Shown: positions 1-14,984, counted from the first letter of the stretch. The stretch: DNA of 64,000 bases from Neofusicoccum parvum (GCA_020912385.1 CP087209.1:124001-188000), one strand, 5' to 3'. A program made the numbers and translations. The notes: generated from the letters alone by a model not told the origin.

Positions 1-634
1 GAATATGAAGTACGCACCCAGATATGTCCAAAGTGGACGGAATTCGAAGCAACGCAATAAGTCCCAGTTGCAGTTGAGGCCAGCTGAGCTATGGTAAGGA
101 TGGTCTTGACAATGGGATACTGGAACACCATTATCCAGGTTTTCTGGAAAGATCAGCTTCGTGATTCATGGCCTCTCAGACAAGGTGCCGGCTAGCTACC
201 TTGAGATTGGGTGCAACTCCATCAAATTCGTTCCTGGTGTTGGTTCGTTTGGGCCCCCACGCGTCCTGCAAGGTGGGGTCGCGCGTATAGTGGACGAACA
301 GAACGAAAAGGCAGGCCAGAGCATATGCCTCGTAGAGGTCCGGGAGCGGCATGAGGTATTCGTGCGCATCGTAGAAGTTGAGAGCAAGCAGGGCAAATAC
401 GCCGAACACGACGGGAGTAAAGACCATGCGCACGATCTGGCGCTGCTCGGACGGGCGAGTGTATCGATGGAGGTGCTTGAAGATGAGAAATAGAGAAATG
501 ACGGCGGTCAAGACGACGCATGGGATCGCAATGTAGACGAGAAGATTGTGCAGGGTGATGCCGATCGACAGCGGCTCTGCTTCCACCGAGGAAACCGGTG
601 CCGGACAAGTTTTGTTTCTGAGGCCGCCGAGCAT
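1..634 (-). CDS. Organic solute transporter alpha / TMEM184-family membrane protein (3' end beyond window)
   Basis: Multi-pass membrane protein of the Solute_trans_a (Ost-alpha/TMEM184) family; substrate unknown. Visible are a hydrophobic helix (HNLLVYIAIPCVVLTAVISL), the family stretch KHLHRYTRPSEQRQIVRMVF, a second helix (FGVFALLALNFYDAHEYLM) and LYEAYALACLFVLFVHY. The reading frame runs to 200. An intron (144-199, GTAGCT...TTTCCAG) is followed by a second exon from 143 to the window edge. That exon begins KTWIMVFQYPIVKTI and contains a YC pair, again typical of the family. I chose the start at 634 (MLGGLRNKTCPAP) because a TATATA box lies about 50 bases upstream; an in-frame ATG at 706 is the alternative. 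The C-terminal half is missing only because the window ends. Confidence 0.82.
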
Positions 635-682
635 TGTTGCGATGGATGTTTGGTGGGCTGGCAGAGGGGACTCCAGCACCAG

Positions 683-690
683 ATATATAC
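683..690 (-). promoter_or_regulatory. TATA-like box of the Ost-alpha-family gene
   Basis: GTATATAT on the minus strand, about 50 bases before the preferred start at 634. It lies between the two candidate ATGs (706 and 634), which is the main reason for preferring the second. Confidence 0.4.
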
Positions 691-706
691 ACTGGGCAGG
701 ATGCAA

Positions 707-1322
707 GAGATCAGCAGGAAGGCGGCCACGCCGACCGCAGCAGGGAGGCTGTGGACGCGCTCAGCAAGCCCATTTCGTTGATGGGGAACCACAGCGGTGG
801 AGGTGAATCCTTCAACTGGCACAGCATCCGCCGTTCGCACGGCTGGCCGCATGCGGCATGGTCGATTTGCTCAGAGGCTTGCGCTGTGCCGCAGCGTCAC
901 GGCCTGGGGCCGTTGTACCGAGCACTGACGGGCGCTCCGCCACTCGCAGCAGAGCTGTCCCAAGCACTCGCGCAGAGCGGCAGTAGTGCTTACGCGTCGC
1001 TTACTCCGAGTCAGGCGGTGGGGGCTGGAATGCGCTTCTCGGTCAAGCATTGCCCTACGGCAAGCCAAGTAAAGCTTGTGCTGGCGCCCGACGCTCCCCA
1101 GGGCCCAGTGCCGTCAGGATTGTGGCGTCTATTTTTGCTGCCGCCCTTGCTCGACCGCTCCACTTGCGCTCCACTTCGCAATCCTGCCTCCACGCCCTCT
1201 GCATGACATCCGCTGCCAACGCTTACGAAACGCCAACAACGCGGCGGGTCGTTGCGATAGCGCTGCAGGGGTTCGACAGATTTGGCACTTCAACAATCCA
1301 AATTATCATTTACTGGTATGAC
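707..1322. other. Intergenic, no gene seen
   Basis: GC-rich spacer between the 5' end of the Ost-alpha-family gene and the 3' end of the sugar transporter. No homologous reading frame or repeat seen; it presumably holds the promoter of the minus-strand gene at 634 and the 3' UTR of the gene ending at 1323. Confidence 0.5.
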
Positions 1323-3061
1323 CTAAACCTTCCTGCCCGTGTCTTCAATGTGCTCAACAACGTCCTTCTCGGGCATGGCCTCCCTCTCGAACTCTCCCGT
1401 CTTGGAAAACAGCCTGTCCACGTCCTCAAGCTGCATGCCCTTGGTCTCGGGGTAGAATATGTAGATGACTGGCAGGAATGCCGTGTTGAGGACGGCGAAG
1501 ATGATGTAGGTGCGCCAGCCGATGTTTGCGATCGCGGGCGGCGTGAACTGCACAACAGCGAAGTTGATGATCCAGTTGGCAGCAGTCGAGATGGACGAGC
1601 CGCGCTGACGCAGGCGCAGAGGAAGGATCTCGGAGCTGGACATGCGTAAGCCTTGGCATCGGGAGACGAAGTCGCAATACTCACGGGTAGACCCAGACGG
1701 TGGCCTGGAATCCGACGGTGAATGCACCTTGGTAGATGAACAGCATGGCCGCCGCCGCGATACCAGAAGCGTCTACGGAGCTCGTTAGTACCTCTGTGGG
1801 CTTAATGCAGTGGAGACGTACGTTGGATGCTGGTCTTGTACTGAACCTGGTAGATGAGTCCGGCCTGGACAGCCATGACTGCAGCCATCAAGCTGATCAT
1901 GGACAGAAGCAGCGGACGACGTCCGACGCGGTCAATGAGGGCCCACGGGATGAACGAGGCCAGGAAGAACCACGTCTGGAGGAAGCCGCTCATCAACGCC
2001 GACATGTGGTCGGAGAAACCAATCGACGATTTGAAAAGCGTTGCAGAATAGTCTGGACGGTCAGCGGAAGCGTCCACCTTTGAACGAAACGGACTCACAG
2101 ATGATGGCGTTGATGCCTCCGAGCTGCTGGAAAGCCTGGATGGAGCACGCAATGAGGAGCCGCGTTCGGCTCTTGATCTCATCTTCCCTGAGCAGATCCT
2201 TCCAAGAGCCGGCACCAATGGAAGCCTCCAGCGCAGCGGTATGGACGATATCCGCGTGAAGGCCAGCGACTTCTGCCGGTGTTGAGTTGTACTTGTGGAG
2301 TCTTTGAAGAACCTCCAGAGCCTCCTCGGGCCGGTCGTGGCGAGCGAGCCAGCGGGGGCTCTCGGGGATGATCAGCAGGATAACAGCCATGGGGATGAGG
2401 AAGACGCATTGAAGGATGACAGGAATCCTCCATGCGTACGAGCTCTCGTGGGAAGAGAAGGCGTAGTCGATCCAGTACACCATGAAGATGCCGAAGTTGA
2501 GGGTTGAGAGCTGGGCGCACACGTCTTCCCGCTGTCAGCACCGCCCTCTCTACTACCGCACCAATTGCTGGACCACTTACAGACTCCGCGAGTGGCCTTC
2601 GGGGAGAACTCGGCCTGCAGCACGGGCACGGTGCTGTTGATGAAGCCCATGCCAATGCCCGAGACGATGCGCGCGACGATCAGGTGCTCGCGAGTGTAGG
2701 CGGTAGCCTGGAGAATGGCGCCCACAATCATGATGCCAATGCCGATGCCGATGCTCCTCAAGCGGCCCAGCCGCTCTCCGATGATGGAGGTGGTGACCGA
2801 TCCGAGGAAGCAGCCAACTGCACGGCGCGCGAGATCAGCCGAGGCCTGCGCCCGCGTCCATCAGCCGCACTCACCTTCGTAGATAGCCACGATCAGGCCA
2901 ATCATCTCGGCGTCGGGCGTGTTGAAGGTGTCGTTGAAGGCGGTGGCCCCGACGAGCCCGCCCATCAAGCCGTTGTCGAAGCCAATGAGCAGGAAGCCCA
3001 TGCAGGTGAGCGTCGTCACCGCGCTCAGCAGCGCCGTTCCCTCGAGCTTGAGAAGCGCCAT
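1323..3061 (-). CDS. MFS sugar (hexose-type) transporter
   Basis: Proton-coupled or facilitative sugar transporter of the plasma membrane (MFS, Sugar_tr family), 493 residues, the usual size for 12 helices. Six exons: 3061-2875, 2817-2581, 2524-2099, 2052-1822, 1772-1685, 1635-1323; all phases agree. The intron before exon 5 has a perfect TACTAAC branch point. Diagnostic motifs are the N-terminal FDNGLMGG, RGVYVCAQLSTLNFGIF in the first half, PESPRWLARH after helix 6, QQLGGINAIIYY in helix 7, DRVGRRPLL in the second half and PETKGMQLEDVD near the C terminus. It is transcribed divergently from the SMP-30-type lactonase across about 400 bases, so the two could share control and serve one sugar or sugar-lactone pathway. 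Substrate cannot be read from sequence. Confidence 0.93.
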
Positions 3062-3463
3062 GACTGAGATCTGCAAAAAGTGTCGGCTTTGGCAGCGGCG
3101 GTGGAAGTGTCGAGCCGGCGAACAGGCCAGCACTTTATAGGCATCAAGATGAAGCTACAGCAGGCTGGGTCGCCGAGGTCAAAGGCCGATGGCTGGATCC
3201 AGGCGCCCCGATTGCTGTGATCACACGACGGACGGAGCTAATCTGGAGCGTTCTGCGGAGATGAAACCGGCGAGACGCGGGGCCCCGCGCAAACTTGCTC
3301 AAGCCTCGCGGAGACTCCCGTCGGCATTTGGGCCTGTCGGCGTTTGAACTGACCTCGACTCGCGCCATGCATGGTACCTGCGCCGCAAATATCATGGACG
3401 TGCCCGCTGCTCGACGCGTCACTTCTGCAACCTTCAGCGCCGAGTAGCTGTGTGGCCGTCAAC
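3062..3463. promoter_or_regulatory. Shared divergent promoter region
   Basis: About 400 bases between the start of the sugar transporter (minus, 3061) and of the lactonase (plus, 3464). A TTTTTGCAG just upstream of 3061 looks like a splice acceptor, so an intron in the transporter's 5' UTR is possible. No specific operator recognised. Confidence 0.4.
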
Positions 3464-4685
3464 ATGGAGGCGCCTGCCAATGTCAAGGTGCGTCCACACG
3501 CAGACACGCCCCTAACGCTCTGATCGCCAACCCGCCAAACCCCCCAGATCCTGTCTTTGGCAGAGAAAACACTCACAGACTCCCATTCGGCCGCCCTCGG
3601 AGATAACGACATCGCGAAGACGCCTTTCCTCGTCTACCACCCGTCCGCCTTGCCCATCCTCGGCAACGCGCCCTCCCTGACCTGCGTCCTCGAGCACACC
3701 GCCTACCCGTTCGCCCACGAAGCCGGCGTCTACCTCCCCTCCACCAAGTCCGTCATCGTGACCAGCAACCGCACCACCACCCCCGCCGGCGACCCGCACA
3801 TCGCCATCTCGCGCCTATCCAAGGCGGCCGACTCGACCTGGTCATGGACCGAGCTCCCGCCCTCGATCCCCATGCCCAACGGCGGCGTCAACCACCCACC
3901 CACCGGCCACGTCCTCCTCTGCTCGCAAGGCACGCCCACCGCACCCTCCGGCCTGTTCCTCCTCGACCCGGCCAACCCGGCCGCGCCGACCCCGCTGCTC
4001 ACGCACTACCACGGCCGGCCGTTCAACTCGCCCAACGACGTCGTCGTGCACCCGGCCGACGGCAGCATCTGGTTCACCGACCCCGTGTACGGCTGGGAGC
4101 AGGGGTTCCGCCCGCCGCCCGCGCTGCCCGGCCAGGTGTACCGCTTCGCGCCGGCGACGGGCGACGTGCGCGTCGTGGCCGACGGCTTCGGCCGCGCCAA
4201 CGGCCTGTGCTTCGCGCCCGACGGCGCGACCGTCTACGTGACTGATACCGACCGCGTGCATGGCGACGGCACTGTCGATGATGCGCGCGCGAGCACCATG
4301 TGAGTGGCTGCCGCTGACCGGCTGCCGTGGTTCTGTCGTCGTCGAAGAAGAAGGACATTGGCTGACTGGGTGGGGTAGCTACGCGTTTGATGTCCTGAGC
4401 CGCCATGGCGCGCCGTTTCTTGCTAATCGCCGCGTGTTTGCCATGGCTGATGCGGGCGTCCCGGACGGGATCAAGTGTGATGTGCAGGGTAATGTGTACT
4501 CGGGCTGCGGGGACGGGCTGAATGTGTGGAGCCCGGCGGGGACGTTGTTGGCGAAGGCGCTGGTCGACGGCGGCGTTGCTAACTTCTGCTTCACTGAGGG
4601 AGGGGAGGTCGTGTTGCTCAATGAGACGAAGGTGTGGGTGTTGAAGCTTGATCCGGGGGTCAGAGGTGCGTTGTTGGGGCTGTGA
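3464..4685 (+). CDS. SMP-30/gluconolactonase/LRE-like lactonase
   Basis: Calcium-dependent six-bladed beta-propeller lactonase hydrolysing sugar lactones or other lactones; 360 residues. Exons 3464-3487 (MEAPANVK), 3548-4299 and 4379-4685. The short first exon is needed because the second exon has no suitable ATG at its 5' end; donor GTGCGT and acceptor CCCCCCAG keep frame. Family motifs: FNSPNDVVVHPADGSIWFTD (metal-site Asn plus the WFTDP strand), FGRANGLCFAPDG and GVPDGIKCDVQGNVYSGCGD, placing the metal ligands in the expected blades. No signal peptide, so probably cytosolic. It neighbours the divergent sugar transporter, and a Baeyer-Villiger monooxygenase that could make a lactone lies 7.5 kb downstream. 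The true lactone substrate is not known. Confidence 0.88.
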
Positions 4686-6584
4686 AGACCGAATGCTTGG
4701 CCAAACGCCGAGACCTTCGACAACACTCACACGTAGAGAGCAACACCATCGTTGAATTGACAGGGTTGAGGTAACACTCATCGGAAGGTTTGAGCTGGCT
4801 ATCTAGAAGAGATGTTATTAGCAAAGAAACATTAGGCTTTAACTAATCCGTGGGCTTCTTTTCTTTCAAAGTTGATGTCTTGTATCACGTGGAGAACATC
4901 ACTTGCCAGTTTTATCAAATGTAAGTCCGCGATGCGAATATTGATTGCCAGAAGACGAAAAGAACAAGGGAAATTATCGAACGTGCAGGAACCCACATAT
5001 TCATCATCAGCGGACACTCAATATATCATAATAACCAAATCAATGTAAAAGGCACCTCCTTGGGACCAAGCTTTAAAGAGCGAAAGTATAGTCCCATGAG
5101 TATATTCCATCACAAAGGCGCTACATCGGATCACCAATCACCCTACCCAAATTAGCGCTCAAGCTAACAGATGATTCCGTCCGTCTTGGAAAGCTACATG
5201 ACCCTTAGGAGGCGGCACGCTACGTTATCTTTGTTACTACTGGAGCCTTTGCGTGACCTTTGAGGAGACTTTAAGAATTGAGGAAGATCGAGAGAAAAGA
5301 GATCAGTTACAATCAACCCTCTGGACGTATAAGGAGATCCTGCACGAGCTCGGATAGAACTGCACACAATGCTTCTTCTACGTGTAAGAGGGAGAAACTT
5401 ACTAAGTGGACGTCTTAGATCGCGATGTAGATCCTTAAAAGCTGAATCTGCTGGAATGTAAGCGGTATCCACACGAACAGGCCTGCATCACTAGAGCTTG
5501 CAAGCTTGCGCTTCCGGCTCGTCATCATTGAAACAGAATTGTCCCTCTTCATTATGCAGAGATATAAACAGAAGAAGACGGTAATTTGCCTTGTTTGATT
5601 ACAGATAATTCACGACGCTCCATTCAATACGGGCATGGATGGCATTCAAGAGCCATCGCTTATTCCATGACAAGTAGGGATGAGTGTGGGGTGGAAGATA
5701 ACGCTGATAAAGCGAGCGTGGTCGACTTCAGGTCAATAATGGATGTCAAATGGGTTGAACCACATGAATGTCACATTACTACAGTGTGTCTGTCTACAGG
5801 ACCGCTAATGGTTCGGACCCACATCACCGGTAGCTGAGTGCGAGTTCTGGCGCTACTGCAACTAATGCGCGATAGTCCGTCTCCTTAAACCGTGGTACTT
5901 CCACCAAGGCGCAGCGATTCTGAGAGATAAGACTAGAGTATGCCTCAGGGACTGGAAAGGAAGTGTACCTGTCCTTCATCCTGACTCTAAACTGTATTTA
6001 TGCTAGTAGTGCGCGGTCTCCGAAAGGAGCGCTGTCCAAAGGGTCTGGGACAGATTCTCAGGAATGTGGGGAATCGGTTGCGGATGGACGACTGCCATTC
6101 TCGGTGCAGGCCGACATGGCAGCGATAGCAATCAGAGCATAGCGCAGTCCATTATCACAGCAGCATGATGGCAATTGCTAGCTCTGTTTTGGAGTGTAGT
6201 CGTGAGACATGAGAGCAACCACTCCCTGTAAGGCTCATCAGGTGAATTGCGCCCCATTGGTGGCGGCCTGGCCAGAACGTGCGGAGAAAGCGGGCTAGTG
6301 GCACTACCACTTAGATACACGGGAGGCGGAAAGCTCTTGGTTGGCTCAGAACGCGGTGGAGTCTTTCCCGATTGGTAGGTGGAGTTGAACAGCTGAGGCC
6401 CGTTGGCTGACCGGCCGCGCTTTGCCAAGGCGGATCGAATCAAAGCCAGACCCCTCGTTCGCAGCCTCGCTGAGACTCTCCGCACAGAAGCAAAACCGAA
6501 ATGCATCAGCAGATAACCCTCCGCCGCTTTCGGGAGCGACGTCATCGGGGGGTCAGCCATGACGCATCCCGCGCGTCAGGTCAA
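4686..6584. other. Long intergenic stretch, no gene recognised
   Basis: Nearly 2 kb, AT-richer than its flanks (about 4700-6130). Only short unrelated reading frames on both strands; none shows a domain, splice structure or codon pattern like the neighbours. It could be decayed repeat DNA or a long upstream region for the metallothionein. The last 400 bases are GC-richer and probably promoter. Confidence 0.5.
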
Positions 6585-6591
6585 CTATAAG
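6585..6591 (+). promoter_or_regulatory. TATA-like box of the metallothionein gene
   Basis: CTATAAG about 130 bases before the metallothionein ATG. The intervening leader is CA/A-rich and ends in CAACAACAATC just before the ATG, as in many strongly expressed fungal genes. Confidence 0.45.
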
Positions 6592-6719
6592 AACGAGGGC
6601 ACTTCTCCGCGTTCTCATAGGCCTTCTCAGCCTAAGCAAACAGAAACATACATTCTCTTTGTCGAAGCAAACTATTTCTCAACCTAAAGCACACTTTTTG
6701 AACTCACACAACAACAATC

Positions 6720-6875
6720 ATGGCTTGCAACTGCGGTTCTTCTTGCGCCTGCAACGGGCCCCAGTCCTGCACCTGCGGAAGCGGACAGTGCTCTTGCAGC
6801 GGCTGCGGCGTAAGTGCTCGCACACCGAGTGCACTCACAATTCGTCGAGGAGCTGACTGAACTGTGAAGAAATAA
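6720..6875 (+). CDS. Small Cys-rich copper-type metallothionein
   Basis: Heavy-metal (most likely Cu) chelating cytosolic peptide. Exon 1 (6720-6809) encodes 30 residues with nine Cys, four in Cys-x-Cys pairs (CNC, CAC, CTC, CSC), ending SCSGCG, very like Neurospora copper metallothionein. A GTAAGT donor follows at 6810. My preferred model splices to 6870 (branch CTGAC, acceptor GAAG), adding only Lys and then TAA, for 31 residues; AAG is a weaker acceptor type. Read through without splicing, the frame would be 46 residues with a Cys-free tail, which I think less likely. Other acceptors (GAG at about 6850) are possible. There are no aromatic residues and the frame is far too short for ordinary gene finders. 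Confidence 0.8.
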
Positions 6876-7099
6876 ACCTCCCGTTTGACGAGAACATCCA
6901 ACTTTCACTCGGATATGTAGCTCGATGAATTCAATTTCGGATTATGAGTCTTGGACTACAAGGAGGCGAGGTGTTGGCGCGCAGCACAACAGGCGGAGTT
7001 GATACAAATAAAAAACCACATTCGCAAAACCGACGATCACTTGACGTGACTTCAAACTCCAGATCCACCAAAGCATGTCCCAAACGCAAGCCGACGCAC

Positions 7100-8226
7100 T
7101 CACACAACACTGCGCACGCACCCCGGCTCGATGCTCTCCAGCTTCGCAACCAGCTGCTCCCACACCTTCTTCTGCATGCGCTCCCGCTCGGGCGTCACCT
7201 CATACGCTTCCAATCCGCCCCTGCAACACCAACGTCAGAACCGCTGCACCCGAGGGGAAAGAAAAAAAAACTTACGGGTAGATCTCGCAGCTGCCGCACA
7301 GCAGCCCGTGGCTCTCGGGCCCCGCGACGGCGGCGTGCAGCAGCGTGCGGCTGCCCATCTCGGCCGAGCGCGCGACCAGCAGCCGCACCGACGCCAGCCC
7401 CAGCCACTGGAACCAGCCGGCGTTGCGGGCGAGGTCGCTGTAGCAAAGGCCGGGCGAGAGGGCGTTGACGACGACGCCGGAGCGGGAGACGGGCAGGAGG
7501 CGGGCGAGCTCGCGCACGGCGAAGCACTCCATCAGCTTCGAGACGGGGTAGCTGTGCGGGTGGGGGGGTCAGCTCGCGCGCGACGGCCGGGGGGGGGGGG
7601 GGGAGGGGGGGGGTTTGGAGCACTGACCGGTCTGCCATGTTCTCTGCGCTCGGCGTGGCCAGCGCGGCGAAGATGTCGTCTTCCTGGCCCTCGGCGAACT
7701 TGGCCCAGGCTTGCACGCCGCTGGACACTATGGTGAGGTGCGGCGTGATGCTCCATTTGCGGGCGCTCCGCTCCAGCGTGGGGAGGAGCAGGAAGGCGAG
7801 CAGGAAGGTGCCGATGACGTTGACTTGGATCGTGGTCTCCGTGCCCTCGGCCTCCGTCCACGCGGCAAGTGCCACGCCGGCGTTCTCGACCACCGCGTCA
7901 ATGCGATCGAGCTCTTTGCTCGCCCGCGAGGCGAAGGCGCGGATGGAGTTGTTGGATGCGAGGTCGAGCTCCCAGACCTCGGCGACGCCGGTTCGGCCTG
8001 TGGCAGACTCAATGGCTTCTTTGGCTTCGTTTCCCTTGGAGGCAGAGCGGACGGCGATGATGACCCGCGCGGCGCCGAGCCGGACGAAGTGCTTTGCTGC
8101 TTCGAAGCCGAGCCCGGTGTTGGAGCCTGTGACGATGTAGGTTTGTCCCGTGCAGTCTCCGGGAACTACGGGGAGGTTCCTGTATTGGGAAGCGATGAAA
8201 GACCTGTTAAGGAACCAAGGCGCCAT
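7100..8226 (-). CDS. Short-chain dehydrogenase/reductase (retinol-dehydrogenase/WWOX-like)
   Basis: NAD(P)-dependent oxidoreductase, 331 residues. Exons 8226-7628, 7551-7276, 7220-7100. Rossmann motif TGSNTGLG near residue 34, NAG around residue 114, the catalytic Ser in IVSSGVQ and the catalytic Tyr/Lys in YPVSK at the start of exon 2, followed by VNALSPGLCYSDL. All active-site residues are present. The first intron (7552-7627) contains long C runs on the coding strand. First of three consecutive minus-strand oxidoreductase genes; a BVMO lies beyond them. It shares the C-terminal pattern HAAVAGPESHG with the SDR at 9786-10858, so the two are probably paralogues. Substrate unknown. Confidence 0.9.
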
Positions 8227-8528
8227 GGTGAATGGGTGGGAATTGAGCTTGGAGGCGGTTAGAATGGGTTGCTCGGTAAGAATTGCTGTATAGATTGGAG
8301 ATAGAAGGCATGAGCAAGCCTGCCTTTTTTATACAATGAGCACCAGGCAGCAGGTGAATCTGCGAGTCCGCGGACCCCGTTCTTAAATCCGGCAACTCCT
8401 GTTAGTTGTGTGGTTGATGCAAGCCATCAGCAATCCTGCGCTGAGCCCGACAACTCCGGCCTTAAGTCCGCCAGCAGCAAGGCACCAACAAACTGCACCG
8501 CACAGCTGCAAACATGCCTATTTTTGGT

Positions 8529-9665
8529 CTACTCTTGAGCTACAAGCACGCCTCTGTATCTCATCTTGCCCTCCTCCAGCGTCTTGAATGCATCGACTAC
8601 GCCGGTCTCAGTCATGGGAAATGTCTGGATCCAAGGCGCTATTTTGTGTCGGCCCACAAAGCGAAGCATCTCTACGTAGCTCTTCCTTGACGCCTCAGTA
8701 GACGAGATGATCCTGTGGCCCGGAAGAATGAACGGGAGGTAAGGGATCTGGACAGGCTCCTGCTGGATGGTCATGAAGACAATGCGCGCTCGTCGGGCCA
8801 GCACCGGCAGCAAGAGCGCAAGGTCCGGGATGCCATTGGAGCACAGCAGCAGCACGTTGACGGGAGATGCACCGTCGGGCCGCCCGCCTCGGAGGGAGCC
8901 CAGCTGCAAGAACTCGTCAGCACCGAGCTTGCGCGCATCCTCCCGCTTGCTTTCGTCGCCGGACAGAGCCGTGACGCCGCAGCCCCAGGCGCGCGCAAAC
9001 AGTATGGCCATGTGTCCCAGTCCTCCAACGCCGACGACGCCAACGCGGTCGCTCGGTCTCGTCTCGGCGGCAGTGAGAGCCTCGTAGGTGCTGGCACCGG
9101 CGCACATCAGCGGGGCGGCGAGCTCGGATGGGACGTCGTCGGGGATGGGGTAGACGAAAGGGCGGCTGCGGATGGCATAGTCGCCCATGGCGCCCTGGTC
9201 GAGCTCTCCGAAGGCGAAGCCGCAGGCGTCGGCGCAGTACTGGCGGTAGCCGTCGACGCAGCAGTCGCATGAGCCGCAGGACTGGATGCCGGTCAGCAAG
9301 GAACAGCGTGTGGGAAGGCGTGGACGCACGTGGTGGAGCCATCTGCCGGCAGCAGCATCAGAGTCAATCCAGGCCAGGCGGCGGGCCAGGGCGGATGCGG
9401 CACCAACTCACCCCCAGCCAACTCTCTGGCCGAGCTTCAGGTCGGCGACGGCGGGGCCCGCGCGCACGACGGTGCCGACGCCCTCGTGGCCCAGGCCGCA
9501 GCGCTTGCCCGACTGCTTCGCGTGCACATCGGTGTAGCAGATGCCGCTGTGGGTCGTCTTGAGCAGCACCTCGGCGGGGCCCAGCTCGCGGTCGGCAGAC
9601 TGCTTCACGAAGGCATTGGCGGCGGCGTCGAAGCGGAAGGTGGTGATGGAGTAGGTGGGCGGCAT
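8529..9665 (-). CDS. Zinc-dependent alcohol dehydrogenase (cinnamyl-alcohol/ADH6-type)
   Basis: Medium-chain dehydrogenase interconverting alcohols and aldehydes or ketones, usually with NADP(H); 339 residues. Exons 9665-9412, 9342-9330 (only 13 bases) and 9281-8529. Catalytic zinc: Cys in SGICYTDVH, His-Glu in GLGHEGVG. Structural zinc: four Cys in SCGSCDCCVDGYRQYC, formed exactly when the 48-base second intron (GTGCGT...GCTGAC...CATCCAG) is removed. The cofactor motif GVGGLGHMAILFA follows. If that intron is kept the frame stays open but 16 unrelated residues sit inside the zinc lobe. Start chosen at MPPTYSI; an upstream in-frame ATG at 9767 would add a tail outside the family. Only 120 bases separate it from the next SDR upstream. 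Confidence 0.92.
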
Positions 9666-9785
9666 GGTGGGCGGGCGGCGTGGGCAGCGCTGGCCCTGCC
9701 GCCGGCTGAGCTTGAGCTTGAGCGCCGCCGCTGGAAGTCCGCGCACTGCCCCGCACAGTGACATCACCCTCTCTACTGGTTGTTT

Positions 9786-10858
9786 CTATCGCTCGGTCAC
9801 CGCGTCCTCCTCCATGAACCTGGGCAGCACAGCCCCCTGCTGGGCCATCTCTGCCGCCGTTTCCCTCCACAGCTGCTGCCGCAGGCGCTGGCCTTCGGCC
9901 GATTCCAGCACCCCGTACGATCTGCAGCCCACGCGTCAGCAAACCTGAGCCCGGACGACGCCTCTGCCGCCAGCACTTACGAGATCTCCTTCTGGTCCAC
10001 CAGAAACTTGCCGTGCGACTCTGGCCCTGCCACCGCCGCCGCATGCATCACCGCCCACGCGCCCTGCTCTGCCGTCCGCGCCGTGATCTTGGTGATTGCC
10101 ACCACAGGCTTCCGCAAGTACGCTGGCGCGTTGTCCGAGATGCTGGTGTCGACCATGCCCGGGCACACGTCGTTCACGATGACCGCGCCCGCGTCCTGGT
10201 GCCTGCTGAACTCACGCACGAACGAAGCCGCCAGCAGCTTCGAGTCAGGATAGCGCATGAACCGCCCGTAGTTCTTCGGGTCGTCCAGGTACCCGAACAC
10301 TGACTCTCCGTGCTCGGTCCGGACGTGTTTTGCCAGCTTGCTCGCCATGAATGCCCGGCTGCTCACCCACGTCAGCCGCGTTGCTTGTCCGGTCTTCTGC
10401 GCCGTCATCTCCAGGTGCGGAAGCAGCTCCAGCAGCAACAAGACGTTGGAGAAGTAGTTGACCTGGCTGATCTGCTCGTGCCCGCTGCTCGTCTTGCTCC
10501 ACTCCACGTGCGCCACCGCCGCGTTCAGCACGACCATGTGCAGAGCAGCCAGCTCGACCTTGACGCTGCTCGCAAACTCCCACACGCTCTGGTAGTCGGC
10601 CATGTCCAGCTTCATCACCCGCACCTCGCCCGTCGCATTCTTTGCCTGCACGTTCTTGTCCGCGAGCAACGCAAGCTTGGCCGCCTCTCCCTTCTCCATG
10701 TTCCGCACGGCCAGGATGACGATTGCCGCGTTGAGTAGCATCAGCTGCCGTGCTGTTTCCAGCCCAATCCCACCGTTAGCGCCCGTGACAATGGCCGCCT
10801 TACCGCTAAGGTCAACATCCGGCGGGCGCAGACGCGCCTGGAGTTGCAAAAGTGGCAT
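9786..10858 (-). CDS. Short-chain dehydrogenase/reductase
   Basis: NAD(P)-dependent SDR, 337 residues, exons 10858-9981 and 9921-9786. Cofactor motif TGANGGIGLE near residue 25, LDMADYQSVW (the Asp that contacts adenine), LNAAV in place of the usual NNAG, Ser in TWVSSRAFMAS, and Tyr/Lys in YPDSKLL. VNDVCPGMVDT follows the active site. The C-terminal stretch HAAAVAGPESHG resembles the SDR at 7100-8226. Same strand and close to the alcohol dehydrogenase, so coexpression is plausible. The LNAA substitution is common in the retinol-dehydrogenase-like subgroup and need not mean loss of activity. Substrate unknown. Confidence 0.9.
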
Positions 10859-14261
<3,403 letters not shown>

Positions 14262-14984
14262 TAAGTGCGGCGTTGCGCGTCTTTTGTGGCCCAATTACCC
14301 TTTCCAGTCTCTCCCGAGAAGGTTCTGCAAACGGAGCACTTTTCCTTTTCGTGTCATTCTCTTGTGGGGGTACTGATAGGCTTGGCTTGGCTTCTTGGTT
14401 GGACAGAGTCTCGTAGTCAAAGTATAATGCAATGCGTCCTTCAATCAGCGCACTCCGTCTACGACACATCAAACTGGCGTCATTTAAGCTGCATTCCTGT
14501 GCCGCCACGCGCAAAAGTCGCCTCAGAATGCAAAGCAACGTCATTCCCGAATGCTGTCGGCCTCACAACGGCCTTGGGTCCTGTTCGGGAGGGCTCTGTG
14601 ACAATCCGACCCCACCCGCGCACCTTAAATACTACCCCACGTGCAAATCCTCGCCTACTCCCGCCGCTCCGCATGTGGAAGCCGCAGCGAAAGAAAGGCC
14701 CGGCTCTCGGCGGTCCAGCCGCGACCGGCAAAGTGGCTGTTCGCCTGCCGCGCCCAGAGGGCGACGAGTGGACGAATGCCGGCGCAAAGCACACCGCAGC
14801 CCCCGACCAAAACGAAGGATCGCCCAACAAGCTTTCCGTCGACAATTTAACGAAAGAGCCGCGCTATGCCCCCGTCGTTACCCCACCAGCTACTCGCCAA
14901 AAAAAATAAACGAGGCGGAGTTTTCTGTGGGGCGGGCTGCCCAGGGTTCAGACCGCCTCCAGGCGTGGCGGCAGCGACCAGATG

